Shown here in pieces: positions 43,341 to 51,740 of a stretch of DNA of 64,000 nucleotides. Position 1 is the first letter of the stretch. Every line of letters begins with the position of its first letter. The position numbers were made by a program, and so were the translations under genes. Origin of the DNA: Pelagibius sp. (lineage in GTDB: Bacteria > Pseudomonadota > Alphaproteobacteria > Kiloniellales > Kiloniellaceae); assembly GCF_028289705.1 (NCBI RefSeq), contig NZ_JANQOI010000090.1, forward strand, positions 57,995 through 121,994, written 5' to 3'. The notes under the pieces are model-generated. The model had not been told where the DNA came from, did not search any database, and was given only the letters and a program-made list of their open reading frames with translations.

Positions 43341-43934
43341 TCAGGCGGTTGCTCTGCGACGGCGCAGCAAACACAGAACCGCAAGTCCAGCGCCGAAGAC
43401 GGCAAGACCCGCCGGTTCCGGAACCGCGCTCGGGGTGTTGTAGGTGAGCGCAACCGCGATCTCGTTGGTGGTCCCGAGGACAGCGACACCGGATCCGAGA
43501 TCGACCTCAACCGCCACCATCAGGTCCCCCAGCATCGATGCCAACACGGCGCTGGATACCGGAACTTCGAAGGTAAAGTTCGCGTTGCCGCCGTCGATGA
43601 TGGTGTAGTCCGCTGCCGGGATATCGGCGCGCCGTAGCGGCCCCAGCATGATGAGCCCGTCGATGTCGATTGAGAAGCTCTCGGTGGAATTCGCCAGGGT
43701 TCCCGTGACATCGATTTCCGAAAAGGTAAAGAGAAAGATCCCGGTGGCCGCAGGCGCGGGCGGCAGAATGCCATCCGCACCATCCAGAGTGAACAATAGG
43801 TTCTGCCCCGCGGTGGTTTGAGATTGGCTTTCAGAGACCGTGATGGGTACGGCCTGCGCACCCGCCGTGGTGACGATCAGCAGCAGAGCCGTCATCGCCA
43901 AGCGCAAGACGGCGCCTTTCGCCCTGTCGATCAT
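43341..43934 (-). CDS. PEP-CTERM sorted exported protein
   Basis: A 197-residue protein with a signal peptide (LAMTALLLIVTTAGAQA), a beta-rich middle and a C-terminal sorting tail AVPEPAGLAVFGAGLAVLCLLRRRRATA. The VPEP motif, transmembrane helix and Arg cluster make it a PEP-CTERM substrate, to be processed by an exosortase. The exosortase and its usual EPS genes are not in this window. The middle domain is unrecognised. Confidence 0.82.
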   Translation of the reverse strand: MIDRAKGAVLRLAMTALLLIVTTAGAQAVPITVSESQSQTTAGQNLLFTLDGADGILPPAPAATGIFLFTFSEIDVTGTLANSTESFSIDIDGLIMLGPLRRADIPAADYTIIDGGNANFTFEVPVSSAVLASMLGDLMVAVEVDLGSGVAVLGTTNEIAVALTYNTPSAVPEPAGLAVFGAGLAVLCLLRRRRATA

Positions 43935-44111
43935 CTGCGCTCCCCCATTCAGCTCGCGCTCCGGACCACGGCAAGGCCGAAGCCGCTGGAGGGAGTATAA
44001 ATGATTCCGGCAGAAATCTCGCCTGCAAGCGCATCAAGCGCCTTGAACCTGCGACGAGGCGAGATTGTTCTGGGAATCCCTCAGCCTCCGCGCGTCCGGC
44101 CCGCGGCAGGG

Positions 44112-45461
44112 TCAGACCATCGCCACGCCGGAGAGTTCGGCCAGGCGGCGCGAGGCTTCTTCCCGGTAGCGCTGGTTCAGGGGGCTGGTCGGCTTCAGTT
44201 CGATCCGCTCGTTCGCCAACTCCCGCACCAGGGCAAGCTGCCCGTCCCGCCGCGCCGCCTCCATCAGGGTCAGGTCCACGACGTCGCGCTGGTCGTGGCT
44301 GCCGCCAAAGCGGCTGAGGCGGCTGCGCAGCGGCCGCAGCAGATGCACAGCGGTCGCATAGTCACCGCGGCCGAAGGCCCGCAGCGCATTGCAGAGCGGA
44401 TGGCCGACCTGATGGGTCACCATGGCATTGCTGGCATTACCCACCATCGCTTTTTGCTGTGCGACCAGCAGCGCCGCCGCCGCCTTGTCCCGGTCCGCCG
44501 CGGCGAAGGCCATCATCGCATGTGCGTCGTTGAAGGCGTAGAAGCCACCTTCGGCCAAGGCTTCCCAGGACTCGGCCAGCTCCGACCAACGCGTGGCGCT
44601 ATCGATGCCGCGCAGGTGGAGGCGCCACATCAGCGCCGTCGCGTCGATCAGGTCGAGCACGGCCGGGGAGCGGCCTCCTCTGATCGGCCCATCGTAAAGC
44701 TCGAGAACCCGGTCGATCTGATCGAGATCGAGATGGAACAGGGCCAGATGCCACCAGTTGTGCACCGCAAGGGCATTGTCCCCAGCCCGATGGTGCCTGC
44801 CCTGATTCATCCAGTCGATGCCTTCCTCCTGGCGGCCCTGCATTTCCATGACATGGGCAACGGCGTGCTGGGCCCAGGCATCGCAGGGGTTCAGAGCCAG
44901 CGCCTTGCGGCCCATGTCTTCGGCGCGGGCATAGTCGCCGCACTCCACCAGGCCGAAGGCATACATGCCTAGCAGCGCATGATAGCCGGGGTCGTCCACC
45001 GACCACTCGGGCAGCACCCGGGCCACGTGATCGCGCAGGTTGCGGGCGTCGCCGAGGAAGAAATCGCTGAGGTGCAGAACCTGCAGGGCCAGCGCATCCC
45101 GCGGGCTGTCGATGAGAATGTCTTCCAGGACTGCGACGGCCCGTTCCCAGTTGCCGTTCAGCAGATGCCCGACGACGTGGAGGTGGCGGCGTTCCCGCGC
45201 CAGGCTGGTCACGTCGCCGGCCGCCTCATAGCTTGCCCGCACCTCAGCCATGGCCGATTGCTCGGTGGTCAGGGCAAAGACATAGGCGCGCAGGCAGTGC
45301 GCCATGATGAAGCCCGGGCTGTCGGATATCGCCGACTCGATGGTGGCCACCGGGTCGCCCTGATAGCACTGGAGCTGGGCCAGCGCGGTCTCGAAAAGCG
45401 AGATGGCTTCCTCGGACGCACCGCTGACCGGCTCACCCCGCGCATCGACATAAGATAGCAT
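44112..45461 (-). CDS. Tetratricopeptide-repeat protein of the TTC38 type
   Basis: Starting at ATG 45461, with GGGGAGAG upstream, the 449-residue cytoplasmic protein has TPR-like helices throughout: AISLFETALAQLQCYQGDPVATIESAISDSPGFIMAHCLRAY, RAVAVLEDILIDSPRDALAL, AEDMGRKALALNPCDAWAQHAVAHVMEMQGRQEEGIDWM. The HAVAHVMEMQ and HNWWHLALFHLDL segments are typical of TTC38-like proteins. An open extension upstream to 45932 overlaps the divergent gene and lacks family features. Function unknown. Confidence 0.78.
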   Translation of the reverse strand: MLSYVDARGEPVSGASEEAISLFETALAQLQCYQGDPVATIESAISDSPGFIMAHCLRAYVFALTTEQSAMAEVRASYEAAGDVTSLARERRHLHVVGHLLNGNWERAVAVLEDILIDSPRDALALQVLHLSDFFLGDARNLRDHVARVLPEWSVDDPGYHALLGMYAFGLVECGDYARAEDMGRKALALNPCDAWAQHAVAHVMEMQGRQEEGIDWMNQGRHHRAGDNALAVHNWWHLALFHLDLDQIDRVLELYDGPIRGGRSPAVLDLIDATALMWRLHLRGIDSATRWSELAESWEALAEGGFYAFNDAHAMMAFAAADRDKAAAALLVAQQKAMVGNASNAMVTHQVGHPLCNALRAFGRGDYATAVHLLRPLRSRLSRFGGSHDQRDVVDLTLMEAARRDGQLALVRELANERIELKPTSPLNQRYREEASRRLAELSGVAMV

Positions 45462-45747
45462 GCGTAATTCTCTCCCCGAAGACGGCTGCACCGCGCGGCG
45501 ATCGGCCAGCCCTAGCGACGGCCCCTGCCTACGCCGCGTTGTGGATAGGCCCAAGTGGGATTTGTCACAGCAGCAACACTTGAAACAGAGAAGCGGTGCG
45601 GAGCGCGCTGCCCCGGGGTGCCGGCCCCGCGAGCGCAGGCCTGCCTCCGTTTGCCCGATCAAGGGCATTTGATCGCGATGTGATTTGCCGAACTGCTTGG
45701 CGATCAACAGTTTTTCCGGAAGGACAGCGATTTCGCGGAACTTCCCC

Positions 45748-46503
45748 ATGGGCTCTCTCTTCCGTCTCGACCATGCCTGCCGCCGGGCGATTGGAGCGAC
45801 CCTCCTTTCCCTTGGCATCGTGGCGTCGATCCTCCCCAGCCCTGCGCAGGCGGCAGGTGTGCAGGCGAAGGAGAACCTCTTTGCCGATTGGAGCCTGCTG
45901 ACCCTGCCCGACAAGGCCCCCGCCTCCTTCACCGCCCTCGGCGAGGACGGGCTGCGGATCGAGGCGGATGGGGCGGTGGCCTTCCTCTACAAGGAGATCG
46001 CGGCTGAGCAGAACAAGCGGTTGGCCTGGCGCTGGCGGGTCGACAAGGCCATTGCCCCGGCTCCCCTGGAGCGGGTGGGCCAGGACGACCGACCGCTGGC
46101 GATCCATGTCTGGTTTCCGCCCCCCGCCGAGGAACGCTCCTTCTTCGACCGCCTGGGCAGTCTCTTCGGCTATCCCTCCATCGGCCGGGTCTTGACCTAT
46201 GTCTGGGGCGGCACTCAGGCCCGCGGGACGGTCCTCGCCCATCCCCACTTCGAACACGGCCAGATGATCGTGCTGCGCGGGCCCGAAGCCCGGACAGAGA
46301 CCTGGTATGAGGAGACCGTCGACATTGCCGCCGACTATCGCCGGGCCTTCGGCGAGGCCGCGCCGGAACGCCTCTATATCGCCATCTCCGCCGACACCGA
46401 CGATCTCGGCGGCAGCTCTTCGGGGATCCTGGACCGCTTCCGCTGGATCATGCGGGCAGCGGAGAATACCGCCGAGGCTGTTCAGGTGGCATCGCGTCCG
46501 TGA
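45748..46503 (+). CDS. Exported DUF3047 protein
   Basis: The ATG at 45748 opens a signal peptide (RAIGATLLSLGIVASILPSPAQA) in a 251-residue protein. Family blocks include KRLAWRWRVDKAIAPAP, FGYPSIGRVLTYVWGG and RLYIAISADTDDLGGSSSG. A DUF3047 beta-sandwich fold is inferred from these. An in-frame upstream start at 45685 adds 21 residues that do not look like a signal. The stop overlaps the next start (GTGA), coupling it to the ferritin-like protein. Confidence 0.78.
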   Translation: MGSLFRLDHACRRAIGATLLSLGIVASILPSPAQAAGVQAKENLFADWSLLTLPDKAPASFTALGEDGLRIEADGAVAFLYKEIAAEQNKRLAWRWRVDKAIAPAPLERVGQDDRPLAIHVWFPPPAEERSFFDRLGSLFGYPSIGRVLTYVWGGTQARGTVLAHPHFEHGQMIVLRGPEARTETWYEETVDIAADYRRAFGEAAPERLYIAISADTDDLGGSSSGILDRFRWIMRAAENTAEAVQVASRP

Positions 46504-47243
46504 CCGATGCGCTGGACTTCAGGCTCCGGCGGCTCGCCGAGAAAAGCCGGATGGCATCGGTGCGTCCCCTTGAGGCTGTCTGGCAGGAGATCGCCGAACG
46601 CCCGGCGGCGCGGCACGACTCCCTTGCCATCAGCCTTGCCGGCCAGTTTCTCCAGGGGGAGGAACTGACGGCCTTGACCTGTTCCGCCCTGCGGGACCGG
46701 CTTCCCCTGGCATCGGCCCGTGCCAGCCTGGCGCTGCAGGGCGAAGACGAGCACCGGCACGCTGCGCTCTATCGCCGCTACCTGGAGGCAAGGGGCGCCC
46801 GCCCCGATGCCGCTTCGCTGCTCGCGCCCGCGGCCGAACGCTTTCTGGCGTGGCAGGGACCGCCAGAGGCGATCCTCCTGGCGCTTCATGTGATCATCGA
46901 GGGAGAAGCCCTGGCCTTCCAGGAACAGGCACGGCACTACACGAACTGCCCAAGCTTCGCCGCGCTGTCGCGGCTGGTCGCCGCCGATGAAGCGCGCCAT
47001 GTCGCCTTCGGCAGGATCTATCTGCCGGCGGCACTGTGGGCGCTTACACCGTCGGAGAAACAACGCATCCACGAATGGCTGCGCGCGCTCTGGTTCGAGT
47101 GCAGCGAGCGCCTGCCGCAGGTCCTGCCGCGCCCGTGGCTGGGCCGCTTCGTCACCCGGCACTGGGCGGAGCGCCGCTGGGACCACTGGCAGGCGCAACT
47201 CGCGGAACTCGGCCTGCCCACCGGGAATGCCGGCCGGCAATGA
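46500..47243 (+). CDS. Ferritin-like di-iron protein
   Basis: A GTG start overlaps the upstream stop. The 247-residue helical protein holds a carboxylate-bridged di-iron pattern: EELTAL, LQGEDEHRHAALYRRYL (ExxH-type), HVIIEGEALAFQEQA and ADEARHVAFGRIYLP (ExxH). This is the ferritin-like/ribonucleotide-reductase-like fold, which includes oxygenases and aldehyde-deformylating-type enzymes. The substrate is unknown. Its gene is overlapped by both neighbours, so the three are translated as a unit. Confidence 0.78.
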   Translation: MTDALDFRLRRLAEKSRMASVRPLEAVWQEIAERPAARHDSLAISLAGQFLQGEELTALTCSALRDRLPLASARASLALQGEDEHRHAALYRRYLEARGARPDAASLLAPAAERFLAWQGPPEAILLALHVIIEGEALAFQEQARHYTNCPSFAALSRLVAADEARHVAFGRIYLPAALWALTPSEKQRIHEWLRALWFECSERLPQVLPRPWLGRFVTRHWAERRWDHWQAQLAELGLPTGNAGRQ

Positions 47244-47953
47244 AGCTCTCCATCGTCATTCCCACCTTGAACGAGGCTGAGCGCATCGGCGCGCTGGTCG
47301 AGGCCTTGCGCCGGCAGGACCCGGACAGCGACATCCTGGTGATCGACGGTGGCAGCAGCGACGAAACCCTCTCCCGCGCCCTCAAGGCCGGGGCCCGAGC
47401 GCTGCGTGGCGTAAGGGGCCGCGGACAGCAGCTCGCCCTGGGGGCCGAAGTCGCCGAGGGCGACGTCATCCTGTTCCTCCATGCCGACAGCACCCTGGGA
47501 AACGGCGCCCTCAAGGCCCTCCGCGAGGCCCTGGCGGACCCGGCGGTGGCAGGCGGGAACTTCCGCATCCTCTTCGACGGAGCGCGCCGCTTCGACCGCT
47601 GGCTGACGGGCTTCTATGCCTGGTTCCGGCGCCGTGGCCTCTACTATGGGGACTCGGCGATCTTCGTACGGCGCTCCGTGCTGGAGGCGATCGGTGGCAT
47701 TCGGCCCGTGGCCCTGATGGAGGACTTCGACCTCTGTCGCCGCCTCGAACGCCATGGCAAAACCGTCTGCATCGAGGAGCCACCGGTCGTCACCTCGTCG
47801 CGCCGTTTCGAACAGCGCTGGCCGCCGCGAATCGTCGCCGGCTGGTTGCTGATTCACGGGCTCTACTACCTCGGCCTCTCGCCGGACCTTCTGGCGCGGA
47901 TCTACAACAGCTCGCGCCGTCCACACGACAGACCCAAGCCGTCCGGCTCCTGA
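47240..47953 (+). CDS. GT2 glycosyltransferase, TIGR04283 type
   Basis: The ATG at 47240 overlaps the previous stop (ATGA) and starts MKLSIVIPTLNEAERI; a longer in-frame extension to 47036 lies within the previous gene and is rejected. The 237-residue product has ILVIDGGSSDETL, VILFLHADSTLG (DxD-like) and YGDSAIFVRRSVLEAIGG with MEDFDLCRRL. TIGR04283 members have been linked to arsenosugar and related glycan pathways, but the acceptor here is unknown. Confidence 0.85.
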   Translation: MKLSIVIPTLNEAERIGALVEALRRQDPDSDILVIDGGSSDETLSRALKAGARALRGVRGRGQQLALGAEVAEGDVILFLHADSTLGNGALKALREALADPAVAGGNFRILFDGARRFDRWLTGFYAWFRRRGLYYGDSAIFVRRSVLEAIGGIRPVALMEDFDLCRRLERHGKTVCIEEPPVVTSSRRFEQRWPPRIVAGWLLIHGLYYLGLSPDLLARIYNSSRRPHDRPKPSGS

Positions 47954-48324
47954 ACGGCCGTCCGGTCTGCCTAAGCGTCGCTGCATACAATTCAGCAGGC
48001 GCCACGAAGCGGACTGTTCCTCACCAAAAGTCTGAGAACCAACCGAGACCGATCCTTGGGTGACGGAGGCCTGCGGCCATCCAACTTGTGGCCTGGTTTC
48101 AAGAAAAATTCGGCTTTATGTCACGTGACCTTCATGGCTCTGGAGCCACCTTCGCAGTGCACGCACAACAAAGAAGAAGGGTCGCTTGCGGCCTCACTTA
48201 CACCGAAAGCATTGCCCGTTTTGACTCCAATCGACTGCGCATCAACACATAGAGCCTCGCTCGCGAAGCGGTCGGGACCAACGCGCTGTGTCCTGGCTCT
48301 GGCTTTGCGAACGACAACCGAAGC

Positions 48325-48348
48325 GGAGCCATCATGTCGGCCGTCATC
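48325..48348 (+). repeat. Direct repeat of the RTX-nuclease start region (first copy)
   Basis: Twenty-three of 24 bases match 48668-48691. Both copies contain GGAGCC, an ATG and the codons for MSAVI. The spacing between copies is 343 bp. Confidence 0.85.
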
Positions 48349-48399
48349 GTGGAAAGAAGAATGATCGCACTTCATCTCCTTTCTGAAGTTCTGACATAG
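48334..48399 (+). CDS. Possible 21-residue leader peptide or gene remnant
   Basis: The ATG in the first repeat copy opens MSAVIVERRMIALHLLSEVLT and then a TAG stop at 48397-48399. It has the same GGAG-spaced ribosome-binding site as the full RTX gene. It may be a leader peptide or a degenerated paralogue; nothing beyond the repeat resembles the RTX protein. Confidence 0.35.
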   Translation: MSAVIVERRMIALHLLSEVLT

Positions 48400-48676
48400 T
48401 TCTGACACAGAGAGACGATGCCCCGAGACGATACAACTTGTGGCTGGGTGAGAAACAACCGGGCGGCCCGTCATGCAACCGCCGTGGCACCGCACAGTTT
48501 CTTACCCCTTCGATCGCTGAAAAGGGCCGTCAGAAGCTCTTGCGAAAATCAAAAACCGTCGCCGAGTTGGTCAGCTCTCGATTTCGCACAACGGCAGCGC
48601 CGCTGCCGGCCTCTTCGTGAACCGACAGGCCTTCCCTGTGACCGACTCCGCGCAGCACATCTGAAGGGGAGCCACC

Positions 48677-51646
48677 ATGTCGGCCGTCATCAATGAATTT
48701 GTCTTCAATCACTCTGGCAGTGACAATCTCGAGTTCGTTGAAATCTTTGGCGATCCCAACACCGACTATTCCAACCTCTGGCTCATTCAGATCGAGGGCG
48801 ACAGTAATGCCAACGAAGGCACCATCGATGCCGCCATCCAGGTGGGCACGACCGATGCCGACGGCTTCTGGACCACCGGCTTCCTAAGCAACGTTTTCGA
48901 GAACGGCAGCGTCTCCCTGCTGCTCGTCGAGGACTTCACCGGCGCCGTCGGCGACGACCTGGACGTCAACGACGACGGTACCCCGGAGAGCGCTCCCTGG
49001 ACCTCGGTCGTCGATTCCGTCGCCGTGCGCGACAGTGGCGCCAGCGACCTGACCTACGCCGAGACCGAACTGGCCCAGGGCTTCGACGGCAACTCCTTCA
49101 CCGTCGGCGGCGCCTCGCGCATTCCCGACGGCGCCGACACCGACAGCACCGCCGACTGGGTGCGCAACGACTTCTCCACCCCCGCCCCCGGCACCGGATC
49201 GCCGCGAGACGGCGAGGCCGTGAACACCCCGGGCAGCAGTAATATCCAGGTGGAGGCCGGCGCACCCGTCGCCCGCACCATCACGGAAATCCAGGGCGCC
49301 GGGCACAGCTCGCCCTTCTTCCTCCAGGCCGTCACCACCACCGGCATCGTCACCGCCCTTGGCAACGGCGGCTTCTTCATGCAGGACCCCACCGGCGACG
49401 GCGACGACGCCACCTCAGACGCGATCTTCGTGGCCTCCGGCGACAGTGTCGCCGTGGGCGATGCGGTGGAGGTGACCGGCGTCGTCGGCGAGCTGGTCCC
49501 GGCCGGGCGCACCAACGATCTTGCCTTCACCCAGATCGGCGGCGACACCACGGTTACCATCCAGAGCAGCGGCAACGCCCTGCCGGCGGCCACGGTGCTC
49601 GGCACCGGCGGCCGGGTGCCGCCGCAGCAGGTGGTGGAAGACGATGCCTTCGGCTCCTTCGACCCGGCCACCGACGGCCTGGACTTCCTCGAAAGTCTGG
49701 AGGGCATGCGCATCACCGTGCCCGATGCTGTCGCCACGTCGGCCACCAGCCGCTTCGGCGAGACCTGGGTCGTCGCCAATGGCGGCGCCAACGTCGGTCC
49801 CGAGGGCCTCAACCCCCGCGGCGGCATCGACCTGGAAGCCGACGACATCAATCCGGAGCGCATCCAGATCCAGGGCAGCTCCGGCGACGGCGTCGATGTC
49901 GGCGACGGCCTGGGGGATGTCACTGGCATCCTGAGCTACAGCTTCGGCAACTTCGAGGTGCTGCCCGATGCCCCAATCTCGGTGGTGACCGATGCGGGCC
50001 TGGAAGCCGAGACCACCGAGCTGGTGGGCACCGAAAACCAGCTCACGGTGGCCAGCTACAACGTGCTGAACCTTTCCGCCGCCTCCAGCGACGATGCGCA
50101 GCGTGCCATTCTCGGCCAGCAGATCGCCAACAATCTGGGCAGCCCGGACATCATCGCCCTGCAGGAAATCCAGGACAACAACGGCACCACCAACGACGGC
50201 ACCACCGACGCCACCCAGACCCTGCAGGAACTGGTGGACGCCATCGCCGCCGCGGGCGGGCCCACTTACGAGTTCTTCGACATCGCCCCGATTGACGGCA
50301 CCCAGGGCGGCGCGCCGGGCGGCAACATCCGGGTCGCCTACCTCTACAATCCGGAGCGGGTGGAGCTGATCGACGGCTCGGTCGAGGCACTCGACTTCCC
50401 GGCCTTCGTCGGAACGCGCATTCCCCTCCAGGCCCGCTTCGACTTCGAGGGCAACGAGATCACCGTCATCAACAACCACTTCTCCTCCAAGTTCGGCTCG
50501 ACGCCGGTTTACGGCTCGACCCAGCCCTTCATCGATGCCGGCGTCGACGCCCGTGAGGCCGAAGCCCAGGCGATCAATGACCATGTCGACGGCATCAAAG
50601 CGGCCGACCCCAATGCCAAGGTCATTGTCCTCGGCGATCTCAACGACTTCCAGTTCGCCTCCCCGCAGCCGATCCTCAGCGGCGAGGCCGACGGCAATCA
50701 GGTGCTCTTCAACCAGATCGAGGAGCTCACCGACGACGAGGTCTACACCTTCAATTTCGAGGGCAACTCCCAGGTTCTCGACCACTTCCTGGTCACCGAG
50801 AACCTGCAGGAAGACACCGACTTCGACATCGTCCATGTGAACGTGGACTTTGACGACGGTGCACGCTTTGGCAGCGAAACCGGCAGCGACCACGAGCCTA
50901 TACTCGGCCGGCTTTCCCTCGAGGAACGTCCCGACGGCATTGCCGAAGACGGCACCCGACGCGACGACCTGCTGGAGGGCACCGCCGGCCACGATACGCT
51001 GGAAGGCGGCCGGGGCGACGACACGGTGCTGGGCGGCAGTGGCGACGACGATCTCAACGGCGGCCGGGGCGACGATTCCATCGGCGGAGGAACCGGGGCC
51101 GACACCATCGAGGGCGACCGTGGTGAGGACACCATCTCGGGCGCCTCGGGCAATGACTCGATCGACGGTGGCCGCAACGAGGATTCGATCAGCGGCGGCA
51201 GCGGCGAGGACACCATCGATGGCGGCCGGGGCGACGACACCGTCGACGGCGGCGACGACGACGACCTGATCGATGGCGGGCGCAACGACGACCTCTTGAT
51301 GGGCGGCGAAGGCAACGACACCATCGAAGGCGGCCGGGGCGAAGACACGCTGGAGGGCGGCGCAGGCGACGACGTCCTGGAGGGCGATCAGAACGACGAC
51401 GTCTTCATTTTCGCGGCGGGCAGCGGCTGCGACACCGTCCTCGACTTTGAGCCGGGCGACGACCTCATCAGGCTCGACGGCTTCTCGATTGCCGATTTCG
51501 ACGGCGTTTTGGCCGCCGCCGAGAACGACGGCGACGACGTGGTGATCACCCTGGACGAAGAGGCAGGTGACAAGATCCGTTTGGTCGGCGTCAACGAGGA
51601 AGACCTCTCCGCCGACGACTTCGACTTCATGAATTCCGTCGCCTAG
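48677..51646 (+). CDS. Secreted RTX endonuclease/exonuclease/phosphatase-family protein
   Basis: A 989-residue protein with no N-terminal signal. Residues about 1-160 resemble a lamin-tail-like domain (VINEFVFNHSGSDNLEFVEI); residues 195-430 look like an OB-fold region. Residues 450-750 form an EEP nuclease domain (TVASYNVLNL, IIALQEIQDN, VLGDLNDFQFASP, SDHEPILGRL), like ExeM-type extracellular nucleases. Residues 755-905 are acidic RTX nonapeptide repeats (GGxGxDxL type) that bind calcium, and the C-terminus ends with a T1SS-like signal region. The export genes lie just downstream. Confidence 0.9.
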   Translation: MSAVINEFVFNHSGSDNLEFVEIFGDPNTDYSNLWLIQIEGDSNANEGTIDAAIQVGTTDADGFWTTGFLSNVFENGSVSLLLVEDFTGAVGDDLDVNDDGTPESAPWTSVVDSVAVRDSGASDLTYAETELAQGFDGNSFTVGGASRIPDGADTDSTADWVRNDFSTPAPGTGSPRDGEAVNTPGSSNIQVEAGAPVARTITEIQGAGHSSPFFLQAVTTTGIVTALGNGGFFMQDPTGDGDDATSDAIFVASGDSVAVGDAVEVTGVVGELVPAGRTNDLAFTQIGGDTTVTIQSSGNALPAATVLGTGGRVPPQQVVEDDAFGSFDPATDGLDFLESLEGMRITVPDAVATSATSRFGETWVVANGGANVGPEGLNPRGGIDLEADDINPERIQIQGSSGDGVDVGDGLGDVTGILSYSFGNFEVLPDAPISVVTDAGLEAETTELVGTENQLTVASYNVLNLSAASSDDAQRAILGQQIANNLGSPDIIALQEIQDNNGTTNDGTTDATQTLQELVDAIAAAGGPTYEFFDIAPIDGTQGGAPGGNIRVAYLYNPERVELIDGSVEALDFPAFVGTRIPLQARFDFEGNEITVINNHFSSKFGSTPVYGSTQPFIDAGVDAREAEAQAINDHVDGIKAADPNAKVIVLGDLNDFQFASPQPILSGEADGNQVLFNQIEELTDDEVYTFNFEGNSQVLDHFLVTENLQEDTDFDIVHVNVDFDDGARFGSETGSDHEPILGRLSLEERPDGIAEDGTRRDDLLEGTAGHDTLEGGRGDDTVLGGSGDDDLNGGRGDDSIGGGTGADTIEGDRGEDTISGASGNDSIDGGRNEDSISGGSGEDTIDGGRGDDTVDGGDDDDLIDGGRNDDLLMGGEGNDTIEGGRGEDTLEGGAGDDVLEGDQNDDVFIFAAGSGCDTVLDFEPGDDLIRLDGFSIADFDGVLAAAENDGDDVVITLDEEAGDKIRLVGVNEEDLSADDFDFMNSVA
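50990..51395 (+). repeat. RTX repeat-coding array
   Basis: Tandem 27-bp units encode GGRGDDTVL-, GGSGEDTID- and GGRNDDLL-like nonapeptides. The DNA is made of repeated GGCGGC, GGCGAC and GACACC patterns and is a likely site of unit-number change. Confidence 0.85.
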
Positions 51647-51671
51647 CGAATTCGTAGGAACAGAGGGCGGC

Positions 51672-51706
51672 CGGGCGGTGGCACCCAAGGGAGTATCCAC
51701 CGCCCG
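51672..51706 (+). repeat. Hairpin between the RTX gene and the secretion ATPase gene
   Basis: Perfect 10-bp arms CGGGCGGTGG (51672-51681) and CCACCGCCCG (51697-51706) with a 15-base loop, 25 bp after the RTX stop. No T-run follows, so partial attenuation is more likely than full termination. Confidence 0.7.
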
Positions 51707-51740
51707 CCCCGCAGCGATTGGACAGATAGATCGAACGAAA

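Larger units (their letters stand above)
47954..48676. other. Intergenic region, 723 bp, upstream of the RTX nuclease
   Basis: No full gene is visible. It contains a 24-bp near copy (48325-48348) of the translation start region of the RTX gene (48668-48691) and a 21-codon frame starting there, listed separately. The long spacer fits an extended regulatory 5' region. I see no clear promoter boxes. Confidence 0.55.

Noticed and set aside
51678..51740. GTG start extending the secretion ATPase by 21 residues
   Set aside because: It lies inside the 51672-51706 hairpin, and the added residues lack family similarity.
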